Part shown: positions 20,648 to 30,441 of the stretch, in pieces
Layout of the letters: each line of letters starts with the position of its first letter
How positions within the stretch are numbered: position 1 is the stretch's first letter
Assembly (NCBI GenBank): GCA_012728315.1
Contig: JAAYFI010000021.1
Span: 1 to 56,599, forward strand
Direction: 5' to 3'
From: Gammaproteobacteria bacterium
Lineage (GTDB): Bacteria > Pseudomonadota > Gammaproteobacteria > Pseudomonadales > Pseudomonadaceae
DNA: 56,599 nucleotides
Made by a program: the position numbers and the translations under genes
Notes under the pieces: generated by a model
Database searches by the model: none
Seen by the model: only the letters and a program-made list of their open reading frames with translations
What the model was told of the DNA's origin: nothing

Positions 20648-21558
20648 CTTCTTTCTGGAGTTGGTACATCGTAATCCTTACGACCGGTACTTTACTGGCC
20701 CTTGTATGGCTGATTTTTGCCACACGTAAAGGCCAACGCAGCGACACTACGGAGCAAACCGTAGGTCACGTTTATGACGGCATTGAAGAGTTTGACAATC
20801 CGCTACCACGCTGGTGGTTTATGCTGTTTGTTGGCACGCTTATTTTTGCTGTTGGCTACCTTGTTCTTTACCCAGGCATGGGTAACTGGAAAGGTATTTT
20901 GCCTGGCTACGATGGCGGCTGGACATCAGCCAAGCAGTACGAACGTGAAATGGATAGAGCTGATGAAAAATACGGCCCTATTTTTGCAAAATACGCAGCC
21001 TTACCCATCGAGGATGTCGCTAAAGATGAACTCGCATTAAAAATGGGCGGTCGTTTATTTGCTTCTCACTGTGCTGTTTGTCACGGTTCAGATGCCAAGG
21101 GTGCGCACGGCTTCCCTAACCTTACGGATAACGACTGGATTTGGGGCGGCGATCCTGCAACCATCAAAACCACAATTCTGAAAGGTCGTAAGGCTGCGAT
21201 GCCTGGCTGGGAAGCAGCTTTAGGCAATGATGGCATCAAAAACGTGACCGGCTATGTACGCAGTTTGTCTGGCCTGAAAAACCCTGAAGACCTTGATCTT
21301 GAGGCAGGTCAACAGGCGTTTAACTCAATGTGCGTAGCATGTCATGGCTCAGAAGGTAAAGGTAACCCCATGCTGGGAGCCCCTAACTTGACAGATAAAG
21401 TATGGTTATATGGTTCGAGCTTTAACCAAGTTCAACAGACCATTCGCCATGGCCGTAATGGTGTGATGCCTGCTCAAGAAGACTTTTTGGGTAACGACAA
21501 AGTTCACTTATTAGCTGCTTATGTATACAGTCTTTCGCATGAAGAAAAAGATCAGTAA
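20644..21558 (+). CDS. ccoP2: cbb3 oxidase diheme cytochrome c subunit, copy 2
   Basis: 304 residues: two membrane helices, then heme c sites C143-AVC-H147 and C230-VAC-H234. It differs from CcoP1 mainly in the second heme domain and the linker near 205-225, the part that meets the electron donor. Followed by a clear terminator. Confidence 0.97.
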   Translation: MTSFWSWYIVILTTGTLLALVWLIFATRKGQRSDTTEQTVGHVYDGIEEFDNPLPRWWFMLFVGTLIFAVGYLVLYPGMGNWKGILPGYDGGWTSAKQYEREMDRADEKYGPIFAKYAALPIEDVAKDELALKMGGRLFASHCAVCHGSDAKGAHGFPNLTDNDWIWGGDPATIKTTILKGRKAAMPGWEAALGNDGIKNVTGYVRSLSGLKNPEDLDLEAGQQAFNSMCVACHGSEGKGNPMLGAPNLTDKVWLYGSSFNQVQQTIRHGRNGVMPAQEDFLGNDKVHLLAAYVYSLSHEEKDQ

Positions 21559-21633
21559 ATGACATGTGCGACATGCTGTCACTCTCTGTTGGAGCGTCAG
21601 CAGACGTACCATATTAAGCAGTTAGAAGCTTAT

Positions 21634-21663
21634 TCCGGCCAGCCTTTGCTGGCCGGATATTTT
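21634..21663 (+). terminator. Terminator after ccoP2
   Basis: TCCGGCCAGC pairs perfectly with GCTGGCCGGA (21648-21657) around CTTT, followed by TATTTT. It separates ccoNOQP2 from ccoG. Confidence 0.8.
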
Positions 21664-21686
21664 AAAAACCGCAGCGGTACGACCTG

Positions 21687-23093
21687 ATGACTGAACAAAT
21701 ACCTGTAAAAAATATTACCCCGAAACAAAATAACGGTCCCGACCTCTACGCAAAACGCGAACCTATTTATACTCGCGCGTTTACTGGAATTTTTCGCAAT
21801 ATTCGCATTGCTTTCGGTGTTTTCTTATTTCTCTTATTCTTAGGTACGGTTTGGCTGCAGTGGGGCGATCGCCAAGCGGTATGGTGGAACCTGCCTGAGC
21901 GTAAATTCTATGTATTTGGCGCCACCTACTGGCCGCAAGACTTCATGCTACTGTCTTGGCTATTAATTATTTGCGCCTTCGGTTTATTCTTTATTACTGT
22001 ATTCGCTGGACGTGTTTGGTGTGGCTATGCATGCCCACAAAGCGTTTGGACATGGATTTTTATGTGGTGCGAAAAAATCACTGAAGGTGATCGCAACGCT
22101 CGCATGAAGCTTGATAAAGCCCCCATGTCTGCTAATAAGTTTCTGCGCAAAGCAGCAAAACACACGTTATGGGTCAGTATCGGCTTGATTACCGGCCTGA
22201 CTTTTGTGGGTTATTTCACCCCGATTCGTGAGCTCCCTTTTGATCTAATCTCTGGCAATGCAGACGGTTGGGCGTATTTCTGGGTGGGCTTTTTCACCTT
22301 GCTCACTTATCTCAATGCCGGCTGGCTACGCGAGCAAGTGTGCATCCATATGTGCCCTTACTCTCGCTTCCAGAGCGTAATGTTCGACAAAGACACCCTG
22401 ATTGTATCTTACGATCCCGAGCGCGGTGAAAAACGTGGCCCGCGCAAAAAAGGCAGTGACTATAAAGCTCAAGGCTTAGGCGACTGTATTGACTGTAAAC
22501 TCTGTGTGCATGTCTGCCCAACAGGTATTGATATTCGTGACGGCTTGCAAATTGCCTGCATTGGCTGTGCTGCCTGCATTGATGCCTGTGACGATGTCAT
22601 GCTAAAAGTGGGCTATCCAAAAGGCTTAATCAGCTACACCACCGAGCACAACTTATCCGGCCAAAAGACCAAACTGCTCCGTCCACGCCTGATTGGCTAT
22701 GCAGCGGCCCTGCTCATAATGAGCAGTCTATTTGGCTACACTGTGTTTAACCGCACGCTGGTTGAGCTTAACGTACTCAAAGACCGCACGCCTTACCGTG
22801 AAAATATGGAAGGACGTATCGAGAACGTGTACACGCTCAAAGTCATGAACAAAGACCAAAAAGACCACACCTATATCATTGAAGCCAGCGGTATAAATGG
22901 CTTAACCCTTGAAGGTAAAAACCATGTGTCTGCTGCGGCTGGAGAAATCTTATCCGTGCCAGTTTCAATCTCAGTGGATCCAGATGAACTGTCTTCAAGC
23001 ACCAACACCATTGAGTTTAAAATTTACTCTGAAGATGATAAAAGCATCCACAGAGCCGCAGAAAGCCGATTCCTCGGCCCAACTATTCGCTAA
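21687..23093 (+). CDS. ccoG: cbb3 assembly protein CcoG (FixG/RdxA)
   Basis: Membrane-bound ferredoxin-like protein of 468 residues; CcoG is reported to reduce Cu(II) for the copper delivery to CcoN. About five membrane helices (for example 40-57, 87-107, 160-178, 195-212, 332-350), early cysteines in [11 protein letters not shown] (112-116), then two [4Fe-4S] motifs C267/C270/C273/C277 and C291/C294/C297/C301, and a C-terminal Ig-like periplasmic domain. First gene of the ccoGHIS maturation cluster. Confidence 0.96.
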   Translation: MTEQIPVKNITPKQNNGPDLYAKREPIYTRAFTGIFRNIRIAFGVFLFLLFLGTVWLQWGDRQAVWWNLPERKFYVFGATYWPQDFMLLSWLLIICAFGLFFITVFAGRVWCGYACPQSVWTWIFMWCEKITEGDRNARMKLDKAPMSANKFLRKAAKHTLWVSIGLITGLTFVGYFTPIRELPFDLISGNADGWAYFWVGFFTLLTYLNAGWLREQVCIHMCPYSRFQSVMFDKDTLIVSYDPERGEKRGPRKKGSDYKAQGLGDCIDCKLCVHVCPTGIDIRDGLQIACIGCAACIDACDDVMLKVGYPKGLISYTTEHNLSGQKTKLLRPRLIGYAAALLIMSSLFGYTVFNRTLVELNVLKDRTPYRENMEGRIENVYTLKVMNKDQKDHTYIIEASGINGLTLEGKNHVSAAAGEILSVPVSISVDPDELSSSTNTIEFKIYSEDDKSIHRAAESRFLGPTIR

Positions 23094-23107
23094 TTGAAGG
23101 ATATTGT

Positions 23108-23608
23108 ATGCAGCCCGAAGACAATGTTTTACCCTGGTATAAAGAGTTTTGGCCTTGGTTTATCATTGGCATGCTCAGTTTCTCTGTGGTGCTCGGGCTG
23201 TCTTTACTGACAATCTCAATCCGCAATGCCGACAGCCTCGTAGTGGATAACTACTATGATGCCGGCAAAGGGATTAACACTTCATTGGAGCGTGAAAAAC
23301 TGGCTGAACGCCTCGCGATTTCAGGTGTATTAACTCTAGACAACAGCCTGGGCCAAGTCGAGTTCAGCTTAGCCGGCAACAGTCGACCACAACACTTAGT
23401 GTTAAACTTAATCTCACCCACTCAGCCTGAGCGCGATCGCCGTATCGTACTGCAGCCCGTCAGTGCAGATGTGTACCGTGGTTTATTGCAAGAAGATATC
23501 CAAGGTCGTCGTTTTGTTGAGGTGTTAGGTTCGGAAGATGGCGCTGAATGGCGTTTATTTGAAGAGCATACCTTAGTCGCCGACCAACCCATTACACTAG
23601 GAGAGTAA
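23108..23608 (+). CDS. ccoH: cbb3 assembly protein CcoH (FixH)
   Basis: 166 residues with one N-terminal membrane helix (about 15-38, [20 protein letters not shown]) and a periplasmic FixH domain. Needed for stable cbb3 assembly. Lies 14 bases after ccoG in the same direction. Confidence 0.92.
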   Translation: MQPEDNVLPWYKEFWPWFIIGMLSFSVVLGLSLLTISIRNADSLVVDNYYDAGKGINTSLEREKLAERLAISGVLTLDNSLGQVEFSLAGNSRPQHLVLNLISPTQPERDRRIVLQPVSADVYRGLLQEDIQGRRFVEVLGSEDGAEWRLFEEHTLVADQPITLGE

Positions 23609-23676
23609 ACCTAGTCCCACTCTCCTGCTCTACAGGCCTCAGTGGAAACTGTTTCATTTATAGATAGCTGATTATT

Positions 23677-26082
23677 ATGGCTGTGCCTTTATCATGTTTT
23701 CACTGTGGCTTACCTGTTTTGACAGGCGATGCCTTTACGGCCACTGTACTCCAGGAAAAACGCGTGTTTTGTTGTCCTGGCTGTCAAGCCGTTGCACAAA
23801 CTATTATTGCGGCGGGCCTAGAAAGTTATTATCAACACCGCAGCGAACCTTCAGCGAACCCTGAAGCACTACCGGGTGTACTTCCCGATGAGCTACTCAT
23901 GCTCGATCGCGAAGATATTCAAAAACCTTTTGTCAGCACATCCGGCAAGATCAGCGAAACACGCCTGCTTATTGAAGGTATAACCTGTGCAGCCTGCGGC
24001 TGGCTGATTGAAAAGCACCTGAAACAATTACCTGCCGTGGTTGAGGCCACCCTAAATCTAAGCAACCATCGCTTACACATTCGCTGGGATGCCGAGCAAA
24101 TTGCTCTTTCTGACCTGTTACAAACCCTCCGTCATATTGGTTATGCAGCCCATCCTTGGCAGCCTGATAAAGTCAGCGAACAAATGCAAGCCGATAACCG
24201 TCGCGCGCTGCGCAAACTTGGCGTAGCCGGTTTGCTATGGATGCAAGTGATGATGGCATCTATGGCAACTTGGCCCGAGTTCAACCTCGACCTATCCGAG
24301 GCCATGGACCGTTTACTGCGCTGGACCAGTTTGATTTTAACCACCCCTATTGTGTTCTATTGCAGCAGCGAGTTCTTTACCGGGGCGCTACGTGATTTAC
24401 GCACCCGTCACCTGACCATGGACGTATCTGTATCTTTGGCCATAGCCGGTGCTTATGCGGCAGGGATCTGGTCCACCTTGACCGGGCAAGGCGATCTGTA
24501 TTTTGATGCTGCCGGTATGTTTGCCCTGTTCTTATTGTCGGGACGCTATTTAGAGCGACGTGCGCGTGAACGTACTGCAGCGGCGACCACACAACTGGTT
24601 AACTTATTGCCTGCATCCTGCTTGCGCTTAACCACTGAAGGTGGCAGTGAGCGGATTTTATTGAGTGAGTTACAGCAAGGTGATCAGCTTTTAGTGCCAC
24701 CCGGCAGCCTGATACCTGCGGACGGCCGAATTCTAACAGGCCACTCAAGTATCGATGAATCCTTACTTACGGGTGAGTATCTGCCCTTAGCTAAAGCACC
24801 CGGTGATACGGTAGTGGCAGGTACACTAAATATCGAAGGCCCGCTCACTATCAGTGTTTTAGCGCTAGGCGAAGACACTCAGCTGTCCGCGATTGTGCGT
24901 CTTTTAGAACGAGCGCAGTCCCTTAAGCCCCGTTTGGCCGAGCTCGCCGACCGTGTGGCCCAATGGTTCCTAATCAGCGTACTTTTAATTGCTGCAATCG
25001 TTGGCTTGATCTGGTGGCAAATTGATTCTTCACGAGCATTTTGGATTGTTTTATCGCTATTGGTTGCCACCTGCCCTTGTGCACTCTCATTGGCAACACC
25101 TACCGCATTAACTGCAGCCACAGGCACATTGCATAAACTGGGCCTGCTTATCACCAAGGGTCATGTCCTCGAAAGTTTTCAGCAAGTCGATACTGTCATT
25201 TTTGATAAGACCGGCACCTTAACCGAGGGCAAACTTACACTTAAAAGTATTGTGCCATGCGCCAAGCTCAGCGAACACGATTGTCTGGATTTAGCTGCAG
25301 CATTAGAAAGTCATTCTGAGCACCCTATCGCCCGTGCCTTTGGCCGCACTGCCACTGTGGCACAGCATGTCAATAGCGCACCTGGACTAGGCTTAGAAGG
25401 TACGGTCAATGGCCAGCAACTACGTATTGGTCGTCCTGACTATGTCAGCGCTTTAGGTGGCTACACAGCACCCGTCATGCCCGACGCACAAGGGCAATGG
25501 CTGCTCTTAGGCGATGCACAGCAAGCATTGGCATGGTTTGCTCTTGACGACCAACTGCGCCCAGATGCGCAGGCTTTACTGTCAACCTGCCGTGAGCGCG
25601 GCTGGCAAGTGCTTTTGCTGTCCGGTGATAGCTCACCCATGGTGCAACACATTGCCCAGCAGCTAGGTATTGAGGATGCGCGTGGCGGTCTCACCCCTGA
25701 TGACAAGCTGCAGGTATTAAAAGATTTGCACCGCCAAGGGCGTCACGTCCTGATGCTCGGCGATGGTGTCAACGATGTTCCGGTACTTGCCGCGGCAGAT
25801 ATCAGTATCGCCATGGGCAGTGCCACTGATTTAGCCAAAACCACAGCCGATGCTATTTTACTGTCCAATAGCCTGAGCAGCTTAATCAGCGCCTTACAAG
25901 TGGCGAAAAAAACCCGCCGAATAATCATTGAAAACCTTGCTTGGGCAACATTGTACAATGGCTTAGTGATTCCCTTTGCGGCAATTGGCTGGGTCACTCC
26001 TGGCTGGGCCGCATTGGGCATGTCAGTCAGCTCATTGCTGGTGGTATTAAATGCTCTACGCCTGACCCGCTTGCGAGACTGA
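23677..26082 (+). CDS. ccoI: Copper-exporting P1B-type ATPase CcoI
   Basis: Delivers copper across the membrane for the CuB site of cbb3; 801 residues. N-terminal zinc-finger-like C7-x2-C10 and C32-C33-x2-C36, heavy-metal domain with C104-AA-C107, eight membrane helices with the CPC motif C466-P-C468, phosphorylation site D510 in DKTGTLTEG, HPIAR, and hinge GDGVNDVP. This N-terminal cysteine pattern marks the CcoI/FixI branch rather than the detoxification CopA branch. Confidence 0.96.
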   Translation: MAVPLSCFHCGLPVLTGDAFTATVLQEKRVFCCPGCQAVAQTIIAAGLESYYQHRSEPSANPEALPGVLPDELLMLDREDIQKPFVSTSGKISETRLLIEGITCAACGWLIEKHLKQLPAVVEATLNLSNHRLHIRWDAEQIALSDLLQTLRHIGYAAHPWQPDKVSEQMQADNRRALRKLGVAGLLWMQVMMASMATWPEFNLDLSEAMDRLLRWTSLILTTPIVFYCSSEFFTGALRDLRTRHLTMDVSVSLAIAGAYAAGIWSTLTGQGDLYFDAAGMFALFLLSGRYLERRARERTAAATTQLVNLLPASCLRLTTEGGSERILLSELQQGDQLLVPPGSLIPADGRILTGHSSIDESLLTGEYLPLAKAPGDTVVAGTLNIEGPLTISVLALGEDTQLSAIVRLLERAQSLKPRLAELADRVAQWFLISVLLIAAIVGLIWWQIDSSRAFWIVLSLLVATCPCALSLATPTALTAATGTLHKLGLLITKGHVLESFQQVDTVIFDKTGTLTEGKLTLKSIVPCAKLSEHDCLDLAAALESHSEHPIARAFGRTATVAQHVNSAPGLGLEGTVNGQQLRIGRPDYVSALGGYTAPVMPDAQGQWLLLGDAQQALAWFALDDQLRPDAQALLSTCRERGWQVLLLSGDSSPMVQHIAQQLGIEDARGGLTPDDKLQVLKDLHRQGRHVLMLGDGVNDVPVLAAADISIAMGSATDLAKTTADAILLSNSLSSLISALQVAKKTRRIIIENLAWATLYNGLVIPFAAIGWVTPGWAALGMSVSSLLVVLNALRLTRLRD

Positions 26083-26111
26083 CATTCATCCTATTTATAG
26101 CGAGGCAAAAT

Positions 26112-26324
26112 ATGGCAGCTTTATATGTAATGATTCCAGCCGCAATGATTATTGTTGCTCTGGCGATCTGGCTGTTTTTCTGGGCCGTTGATAGCGGCCA
26201 ATATGAGGATCTAGACGGTCCAGCACACAGCATTTTATTTGATGACGAAGACCCTATGCACATTGCCAGTGTAAAGGATCAGTCCGCGCCACAAGATTCT
26301 GTTGACAAACCCCATCATGATTGA
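26112..26324 (+). CDS. ccoS: cbb3 assembly protein CcoS
   Basis: 70-residue single-helix protein (MAALYVMIPAAMIIVALAIWLFFWAVDSGQYEDLDGPAH...), required for cofactor insertion into cbb3. ATG 26112 has GAGG (26102-26105) upstream; an in-frame opening back to 25941 overlaps ccoI and is not used. Overlaps the next gene by 8 bases. Confidence 0.94.
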   Translation: MAALYVMIPAAMIIVALAIWLFFWAVDSGQYEDLDGPAHSILFDDEDPMHIASVKDQSAPQDSVDKPHHD

Positions 26325-27000
26325 ACTCATCCCCCTGCTGGCTTCAGCATTTATTCTCGGCCTCCTCGGCGCCGGTCACTGCCTCGGCATGTGCGGTGGT
26401 TTAATGGGTGCACTGACCTTAAGCATTCCACAAGAGCAACAACATAAACGTCTGCGCCTGATCGTTGCCTACAATTTAGGCCGAGTCAGTAGCTATGCCG
26501 TTGCGGGCTTCTTATTTGGCCTGCTGGGCTGGGCGGTTGAACAAACGCCTGCGGCGGCTGCACTACGCATCGTGGCTGGGCTGCTGTTGATTAGTTTAGG
26601 CTTGTATTTAGCAGGCTGGTGGCATGGCCTCACCCGTATTGAAAACATCGGGCGGCATATCTGGAAATATATTCAACCCGTAGCAAGCCGTTTATTACCT
26701 GTTAAAAGCACACCCCATGCACTGCTGCTTGGAACGCTCTGGGGCTGGCTGCCTTGTGGTCTGGTCTACAGCACTTTATTTTGGGCCGCCAGCCAAGGTG
26801 ATGCGACCACCAGCGCATTACTGATGTTCACTTTTGGTTTGGGCACTTGGCCTGTGTTATTGGCTTCTGGCTTAGCTGCAGAACGTGTCACTGCGTTCTT
26901 ACGCAACAAGAACGTCCGCTACGCTGCAGGTTTAATGGTTATTTTATACGGATTATGGACCTTACCCGGCCCACATCAACATTGGCTGATGGGACATTAA
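26317..27000 (+). CDS. TauE/SafE (UreH-like) family membrane protein of the cco cluster
   Basis: 227 residues with about six membrane helices. The first helix carries GHCLGMCGGLMG, a cysteine-containing motif typical of this group and of related metal or thiol transporters. Always found behind ccoS in Pseudomonas, so a part in oxidase maturation or copper handling is plausible, but the substrate is not known. I use ATG 26317; an upstream in-frame TTG 26302 has no ribosome binding site. Translationally coupled to ccoS. Confidence 0.85.
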   Translation: MIELIPLLASAFILGLLGAGHCLGMCGGLMGALTLSIPQEQQHKRLRLIVAYNLGRVSSYAVAGFLFGLLGWAVEQTPAAAALRIVAGLLLISLGLYLAGWWHGLTRIENIGRHIWKYIQPVASRLLPVKSTPHALLLGTLWGWLPCGLVYSTLFWAASQGDATTSALLMFTFGLGTWPVLLASGLAAERVTAFLRNKNVRYAAGLMVILYGLWTLPGPHQHWLMGH

Positions 27001-27025
27001 TCCCCCCTGTACACTGCAAATACGC

Positions 27026-27067
27026 TTGATACAGATCAAGAGGCAGATGCGCGTGCCGCCCTATACT
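27026..27067 (+). promoter_or_regulatory. Perfect ANR promoter of the HemN-like gene
   Basis: TTGATACAGATCAA (27026-27039) is an exact TTGAT-N4-ATCAA palindrome. TATACT at 27062-27067 predicts transcription from about 27074, which is 41.5 bases from the centre of the box, the textbook class II arrangement. Strong low-oxygen activation of the next gene is expected. Confidence 0.88.
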
Positions 27068-27102
27068 CGCTGAAAATGCAGGTATCCAGGGAGTCACTTC
27101 AC

Positions 27103-28497
27103 ATGACCAACAGTACAGGGTGGAGCTCAAAGCTATTTAATCAGTATCATCGCCTTGGCAATCCATGCTGTATATACCCTGCGCCCGAGCAATTTCAACA
27201 AAACATCAGTGCTTTCGAGCGGTTCAGTGCCTTACGCAATAGCAATAAAACTCAACGTTCGCTGACCCTGAACGTGAATATCCCGTTCTCAGCTAACGCG
27301 TGCTACTACGGTACCAACAAAAATATAGTGACAAAAGATCGCAGCCGTAGCACCGCCTACTTGCACGCTCTTGAGCAAGAAATCCGTTTAGTTGCACAGC
27401 ATATCGACAGCCAACAACCTGTTGAACAACTGCACTTTGGCGGCGGCACACCCACTTTTTTAAATCCTAATGAACTACGCCAACTGATGGGTTGTTTAAA
27501 AGACAACTTTAATATCAGCAGCAATAACTTCACGCAATACAGCATTGATATTGATCCGCGTGAAACAGACTGGTCAACCATGGGTGTACTACGTGACATT
27601 GGCTTTAATCGCGTCAATATCGAGGTGCAAGGCCTTGACCCTAAAGTGCAACGCGCCATCAACCGTTTACAAACGTACGAGCAAACCCAAAATATTGTTG
27701 AAGCAGCACGCACCTTACAGTTTCGCACTGTGAGCATCAGCTTAATCTATGGCCTACCCAAGCAAACACCCCATTCATTTGCCAATGCTTTAGCCGATGT
27801 CATCAAGCTTATGCCCGACCGTATCACAGTGCGGGGCTTTAAACATCAACCCACTAAATACCCTATCCAACAGCGGATTAATGCCGCGGACCTACCCTCT
27901 GCACATTGTATTGAGAAAATGTTGCGTGATGCCTTGCAACAGCTTAATCGTGCAGGCTACACCTATATTGGTATGGATCATTTTGCCTTAGCGGATGATG
28001 ATTTTGCCTCGGCACAAGAAGATGGCACTTTGCAATATGGCATACAGGGCTATAGCACCTGCGCCAACTGTGACACGCTTGGCTTTGGTGTATCTGCCAT
28101 CAGTCAAATCGGTGAGCTGTATTATCAAAACACCCATGACTTAAATGCCTACCAAACCGCCTGTAACAATCGGCAGCTGCCTACAGCGCAAGGAATGCTG
28201 TGCAATACCGATGAGCAAATCAGGCGCAGCGTTATTCAGGCCCTTGCTTGCCAATTTACGGTGGATTTCAGCAATTTAGAGCGTAACTACGCTATCAATG
28301 CCAGGGCGTATTTCCACGCGCTGTGGCCACAGCTGGAACAGATGCAAGATGCCGGGCTGCTTTCTGTTAATGCCCAGCTCTTGAAAATGACACAGCAAGG
28401 ACGTTTATTTACCCAAGCCGTCTGCCAGCTCTTTGCTGACGCTGACTATGCTGCAGCAGACAATGTAATAAAAATACCTATCACACAAGCCATTTAA
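27103..28497 (+). CDS. HemN-family protein lacking the radical-SAM cluster site (probable pseudoenzyme)
   Basis: Holds the position of hemN (oxygen-independent coproporphyrinogen III dehydrogenase) before anr. 464 residues, full family length, no frameshift. The scaffold is kept: GGGTP at 113-117, DPRE at 151-154, LIYGLPKQTP, YIGMDHFA, GVSAISQIG. Active-site residues are lost. Against E. coli HemN, Y56 and H58 become N57 and N59, and cluster cysteines C62, C69, C71 become S63, G70, N72; only C67 remains. E145 becomes D149, F310 becomes I314, and the N-terminal GPRYTSYPTA becomes GNPCCIYPAP. A new pair C320-x2-C323 appears. ATG 27103 has AGGGAG upstream. Decarboxylase activity is very unlikely; role unknown. 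Confidence 0.85.
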   Translation: MTNSTGWSSKLFNQYHRLGNPCCIYPAPEQFQQNISAFERFSALRNSNKTQRSLTLNVNIPFSANACYYGTNKNIVTKDRSRSTAYLHALEQEIRLVAQHIDSQQPVEQLHFGGGTPTFLNPNELRQLMGCLKDNFNISSNNFTQYSIDIDPRETDWSTMGVLRDIGFNRVNIEVQGLDPKVQRAINRLQTYEQTQNIVEAARTLQFRTVSISLIYGLPKQTPHSFANALADVIKLMPDRITVRGFKHQPTKYPIQQRINAADLPSAHCIEKMLRDALQQLNRAGYTYIGMDHFALADDDFASAQEDGTLQYGIQGYSTCANCDTLGFGVSAISQIGELYYQNTHDLNAYQTACNNRQLPTAQGMLCNTDEQIRRSVIQALACQFTVDFSNLERNYAINARAYFHALWPQLEQMQDAGLLSVNAQLLKMTQQGRLFTQAVCQLFADADYAAADNVIKIPITQAI

Positions 28498-28645
28498 CCC
28501 TTAAAAAAAACAACATTTAGAGTTTTTACCCACCTATTTTATGCAGAGTCTAGCCTTGCTTTAACTAAACAAGCTGGAAGCTTCTTGCCGCCTAAGGTAA
28601 TCTAAAGTCATTACATTGAATCGCCTCTCGATCAGGAACCATGGT

Positions 28646-29380
28646 ATGGCCGAAATTACTAGTGTACGGAGCCCGCACCAAGCGCACTGCAAAGATTGCA
28701 GTTTAGCCACACTTTGCTTGCCCCTGTCTTTAGATCTGCAAGACCTTGACGCCCTCGATAGTATTGTCAAACGAAGCCGTCCTTTAAAAAAAGGTGAATT
28801 TCTCTTTCGCCAAGGGGATGAGTTTGCTTCTGTTTATGCCGTGCGCTCGGGCAGCCTTAAAACGTTTAGTGTCACTGACTGCGGAGAAGAACAAATCACC
28901 GGCTTTCATTTACCGAGTGAGTTTGTTGGATTATCGGGAATGGATACCGAACTTTATCCTGTATCTGCAATTGCTTTAGAAACCACCTCTATTTGCGAAA
29001 TTCCCTTTGAGCGTCTCGATGAGCTCAGCGCCCACCTACCGCAATTGCGCCGCCAATTGATGCGTATTATGAGTCGTGAAATTCGCGATGATCAGCAAAT
29101 GATGATGCTACTGTCAAAGAAAACCGCGGATGAGCGCATTGCCACTTTTTTAGTCAACCTTTCAGCGCGTTTTCGTGCCCGTGGCTATTCTCCACAGCAG
29201 TTTCGCCTAGCCATGTCGCGCAATGAAATAGGTAACTACTTAGGTCTAGCTGTAGAAACTGTATCGCGGGTGTTTACTCGCTTCCAGCAAAATGGACTGC
29301 TGGTTGCAGAAGGCAAAGAAATCAATCTTGTTAACCTGATTGAAATCTGTGCACTGGCAGGCGGCAACTTAGATAACTGA
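28646..29380 (+). CDS. anr: Oxygen-sensing transcriptional regulator ANR (FNR family)
   Basis: Global regulator of the low-oxygen response; 244 residues. [4Fe-4S] ligands C15, C18, C24 and C117 are all present, followed by the cyclic-nucleotide-like sensor domain, dimer helix ([19 protein letters not shown]) and helix-turn-helix with the ETVSR recognition motif that reads TTGAT-N4-ATCAA. ATG 28646 has AGGA 8 bases upstream and matches the usual MAE start; the frame opens earlier at TTG 28616. ANR boxes before ccoN1, ccoN2 and the HemN-like gene are its likely local targets. Confidence 0.96.
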   Translation: MAEITSVRSPHQAHCKDCSLATLCLPLSLDLQDLDALDSIVKRSRPLKKGEFLFRQGDEFASVYAVRSGSLKTFSVTDCGEEQITGFHLPSEFVGLSGMDTELYPVSAIALETTSICEIPFERLDELSAHLPQLRRQLMRIMSREIRDDQQMMMLLSKKTADERIATFLVNLSARFRARGYSPQQFRLAMSRNEIGNYLGLAVETVSRVFTRFQQNGLLVAEGKEINLVNLIEICALAGGNLDN

Positions 29381-29402
29381 CCTGTTCAAAGAGGTTCAAT
29401 AT

Positions 29403-29951
29403 ATGATTTTTGATGAATTCGCAATCAAGTCTTTAATACGCCCAATTCCTGATTTCCCGAAAAAAGGCATTATTTTTCGCGACATCACACCGCTTTTCCA
29501 ATCACCTCGCGCCTTGCGCATGGTCATTGATGGATTAGTGCAGCGCTATGTGGAAAGTGATTTCACCCACATAGGCGCCATTGAGTCTCGCGGTTTTTTA
29601 CTCGGCTCAACCATTGCTTACGAGCTCAACAAACCTTTAGTTTTATTTCGCAAAAAAGGTAAATTGCCTGCTGATGTACTCAGCGAGCCATACGACACCG
29701 AATACGAGCAATCCACGCTCGAAGTGCATGCAGACAGCTTATGCGAGGGGGATAAAGTTTTATTGATTGATGATATTATTGCCAGCGGCGGTACTTTTAT
29801 TGCTGCTGCTCGCTTAATTCGTCGCATGGGCGCAAGTGTCTACGAGGTTGCCGCAATTATTGACCTGCCAGAACTGGAAGGCTCACAGCTGCTGCAAGAC
29901 AGCAGCATACCTACATTCACCTTGACCGCTTTTACTCTTAACGAACACTAA
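29403..29951 (+). CDS. apt: Adenine phosphoribosyltransferase
   Basis: Salvages adenine to AMP using PRPP; 182 residues. PRPP-binding loop [17 protein letters not shown] and the N-terminal [14 protein letters not shown] are diagnostic. AGAGG precedes the ATG, 22 bases after anr, so it is probably co-transcribed with it as in Pseudomonas. Followed by a terminator. Confidence 0.96.
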   Translation: MIFDEFAIKSLIRPIPDFPKKGIIFRDITPLFQSPRALRMVIDGLVQRYVESDFTHIGAIESRGFLLGSTIAYELNKPLVLFRKKGKLPADVLSEPYDTEYEQSTLEVHADSLCEGDKVLLIDDIIASGGTFIAAARLIRRMGASVYEVAAIIDLPELEGSQLLQDSSIPTFTLTAFTLNEH

Positions 29952-29962
29952 GCCCCGCCCAA

Positions 29963-29997
29963 GCCCGCTCATATCGCTTTATGGGCGGGCCACTTTT
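29963..29997 (+). terminator. Terminator after apt
   Basis: GCCCGCTCAT (29963-29972) pairs with ATGGGCGGGC (29981-29990) with one G-U pair, then CACTTTT. The gap up to 30183 otherwise holds a possible minus-strand gene remnant (29998-30093) and a weak ANR-like sequence TTGTC-N4-ATCAA at 30120-30133. Confidence 0.7.
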
Positions 29998-30183
29998 CTA
30001 GCCCTCTTCAGCAAAATCCGTCCAAGCTGCTGCATCACTTAACTCGCCCTCTGCTGAACATATTTCTTGTGTCCACTGCGCTGAAACGCACACTGCGACA
30101 ACAAGTCACCGCCATATTCTTGTCTTTAATCAAGTAATCGGTGACATAATACAAATGTCGTATATATTAAAAGAGCACTCAAT

Positions 30184-30441
30184 ATGTTTGGTTTTCCTCA
30201 GGAAGCACTGAATAATGTTGGTAAAACCGCCAAGGCTAGGCAAAAATCATCGAAAAAATGCAATTTACCCACAGTAAATAAGCACTTTAAGTCGATTTTA
30301 AACAGCACCCTAGCAACGCAGATAATTATTCAGCGTTTCCCTAATAGCTTAAGCGCTGTACAACAATTCGCTGACTCACCCAGCGCACAATTGTTAAGCG
30401 CAATACAAGTACCACTCACTCCCGGGGAGTATGCACAATGA
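30184..30441 (+). CDS. Unknown 85-residue protein coupled to cydA
   Basis: I do not recognise this family. The protein is basic in its first half ([12 protein letters not shown] near 14-25), has one cysteine and no membrane helix or signal peptide. AAGAG lies 11 bases before the ATG. Its TGA overlaps the cydA ATG by 4 bases, the usual sign of translational coupling, and there is no other space for a cydA ribosome binding site. It could be an accessory factor of cytochrome bd, or a coding leader that couples translation into cydA. Confidence 0.6.
   Translation: MFGFPQEALNNVGKTAKARQKSSKKCNLPTVNKHFKSILNSTLATQIIIQRFPNSLSAVQQFADSPSAQLLSAIQVPLTPGEYAQ

Noticed and set aside
30120-30133. TTGTC-TTTA-ATCAA upstream of the cyd operon as an ANR box
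   Set aside because: The left half has two mismatches and the spacing to the best -10 (TATATT at 30163-30168) is about 48 bases; too weak to call.
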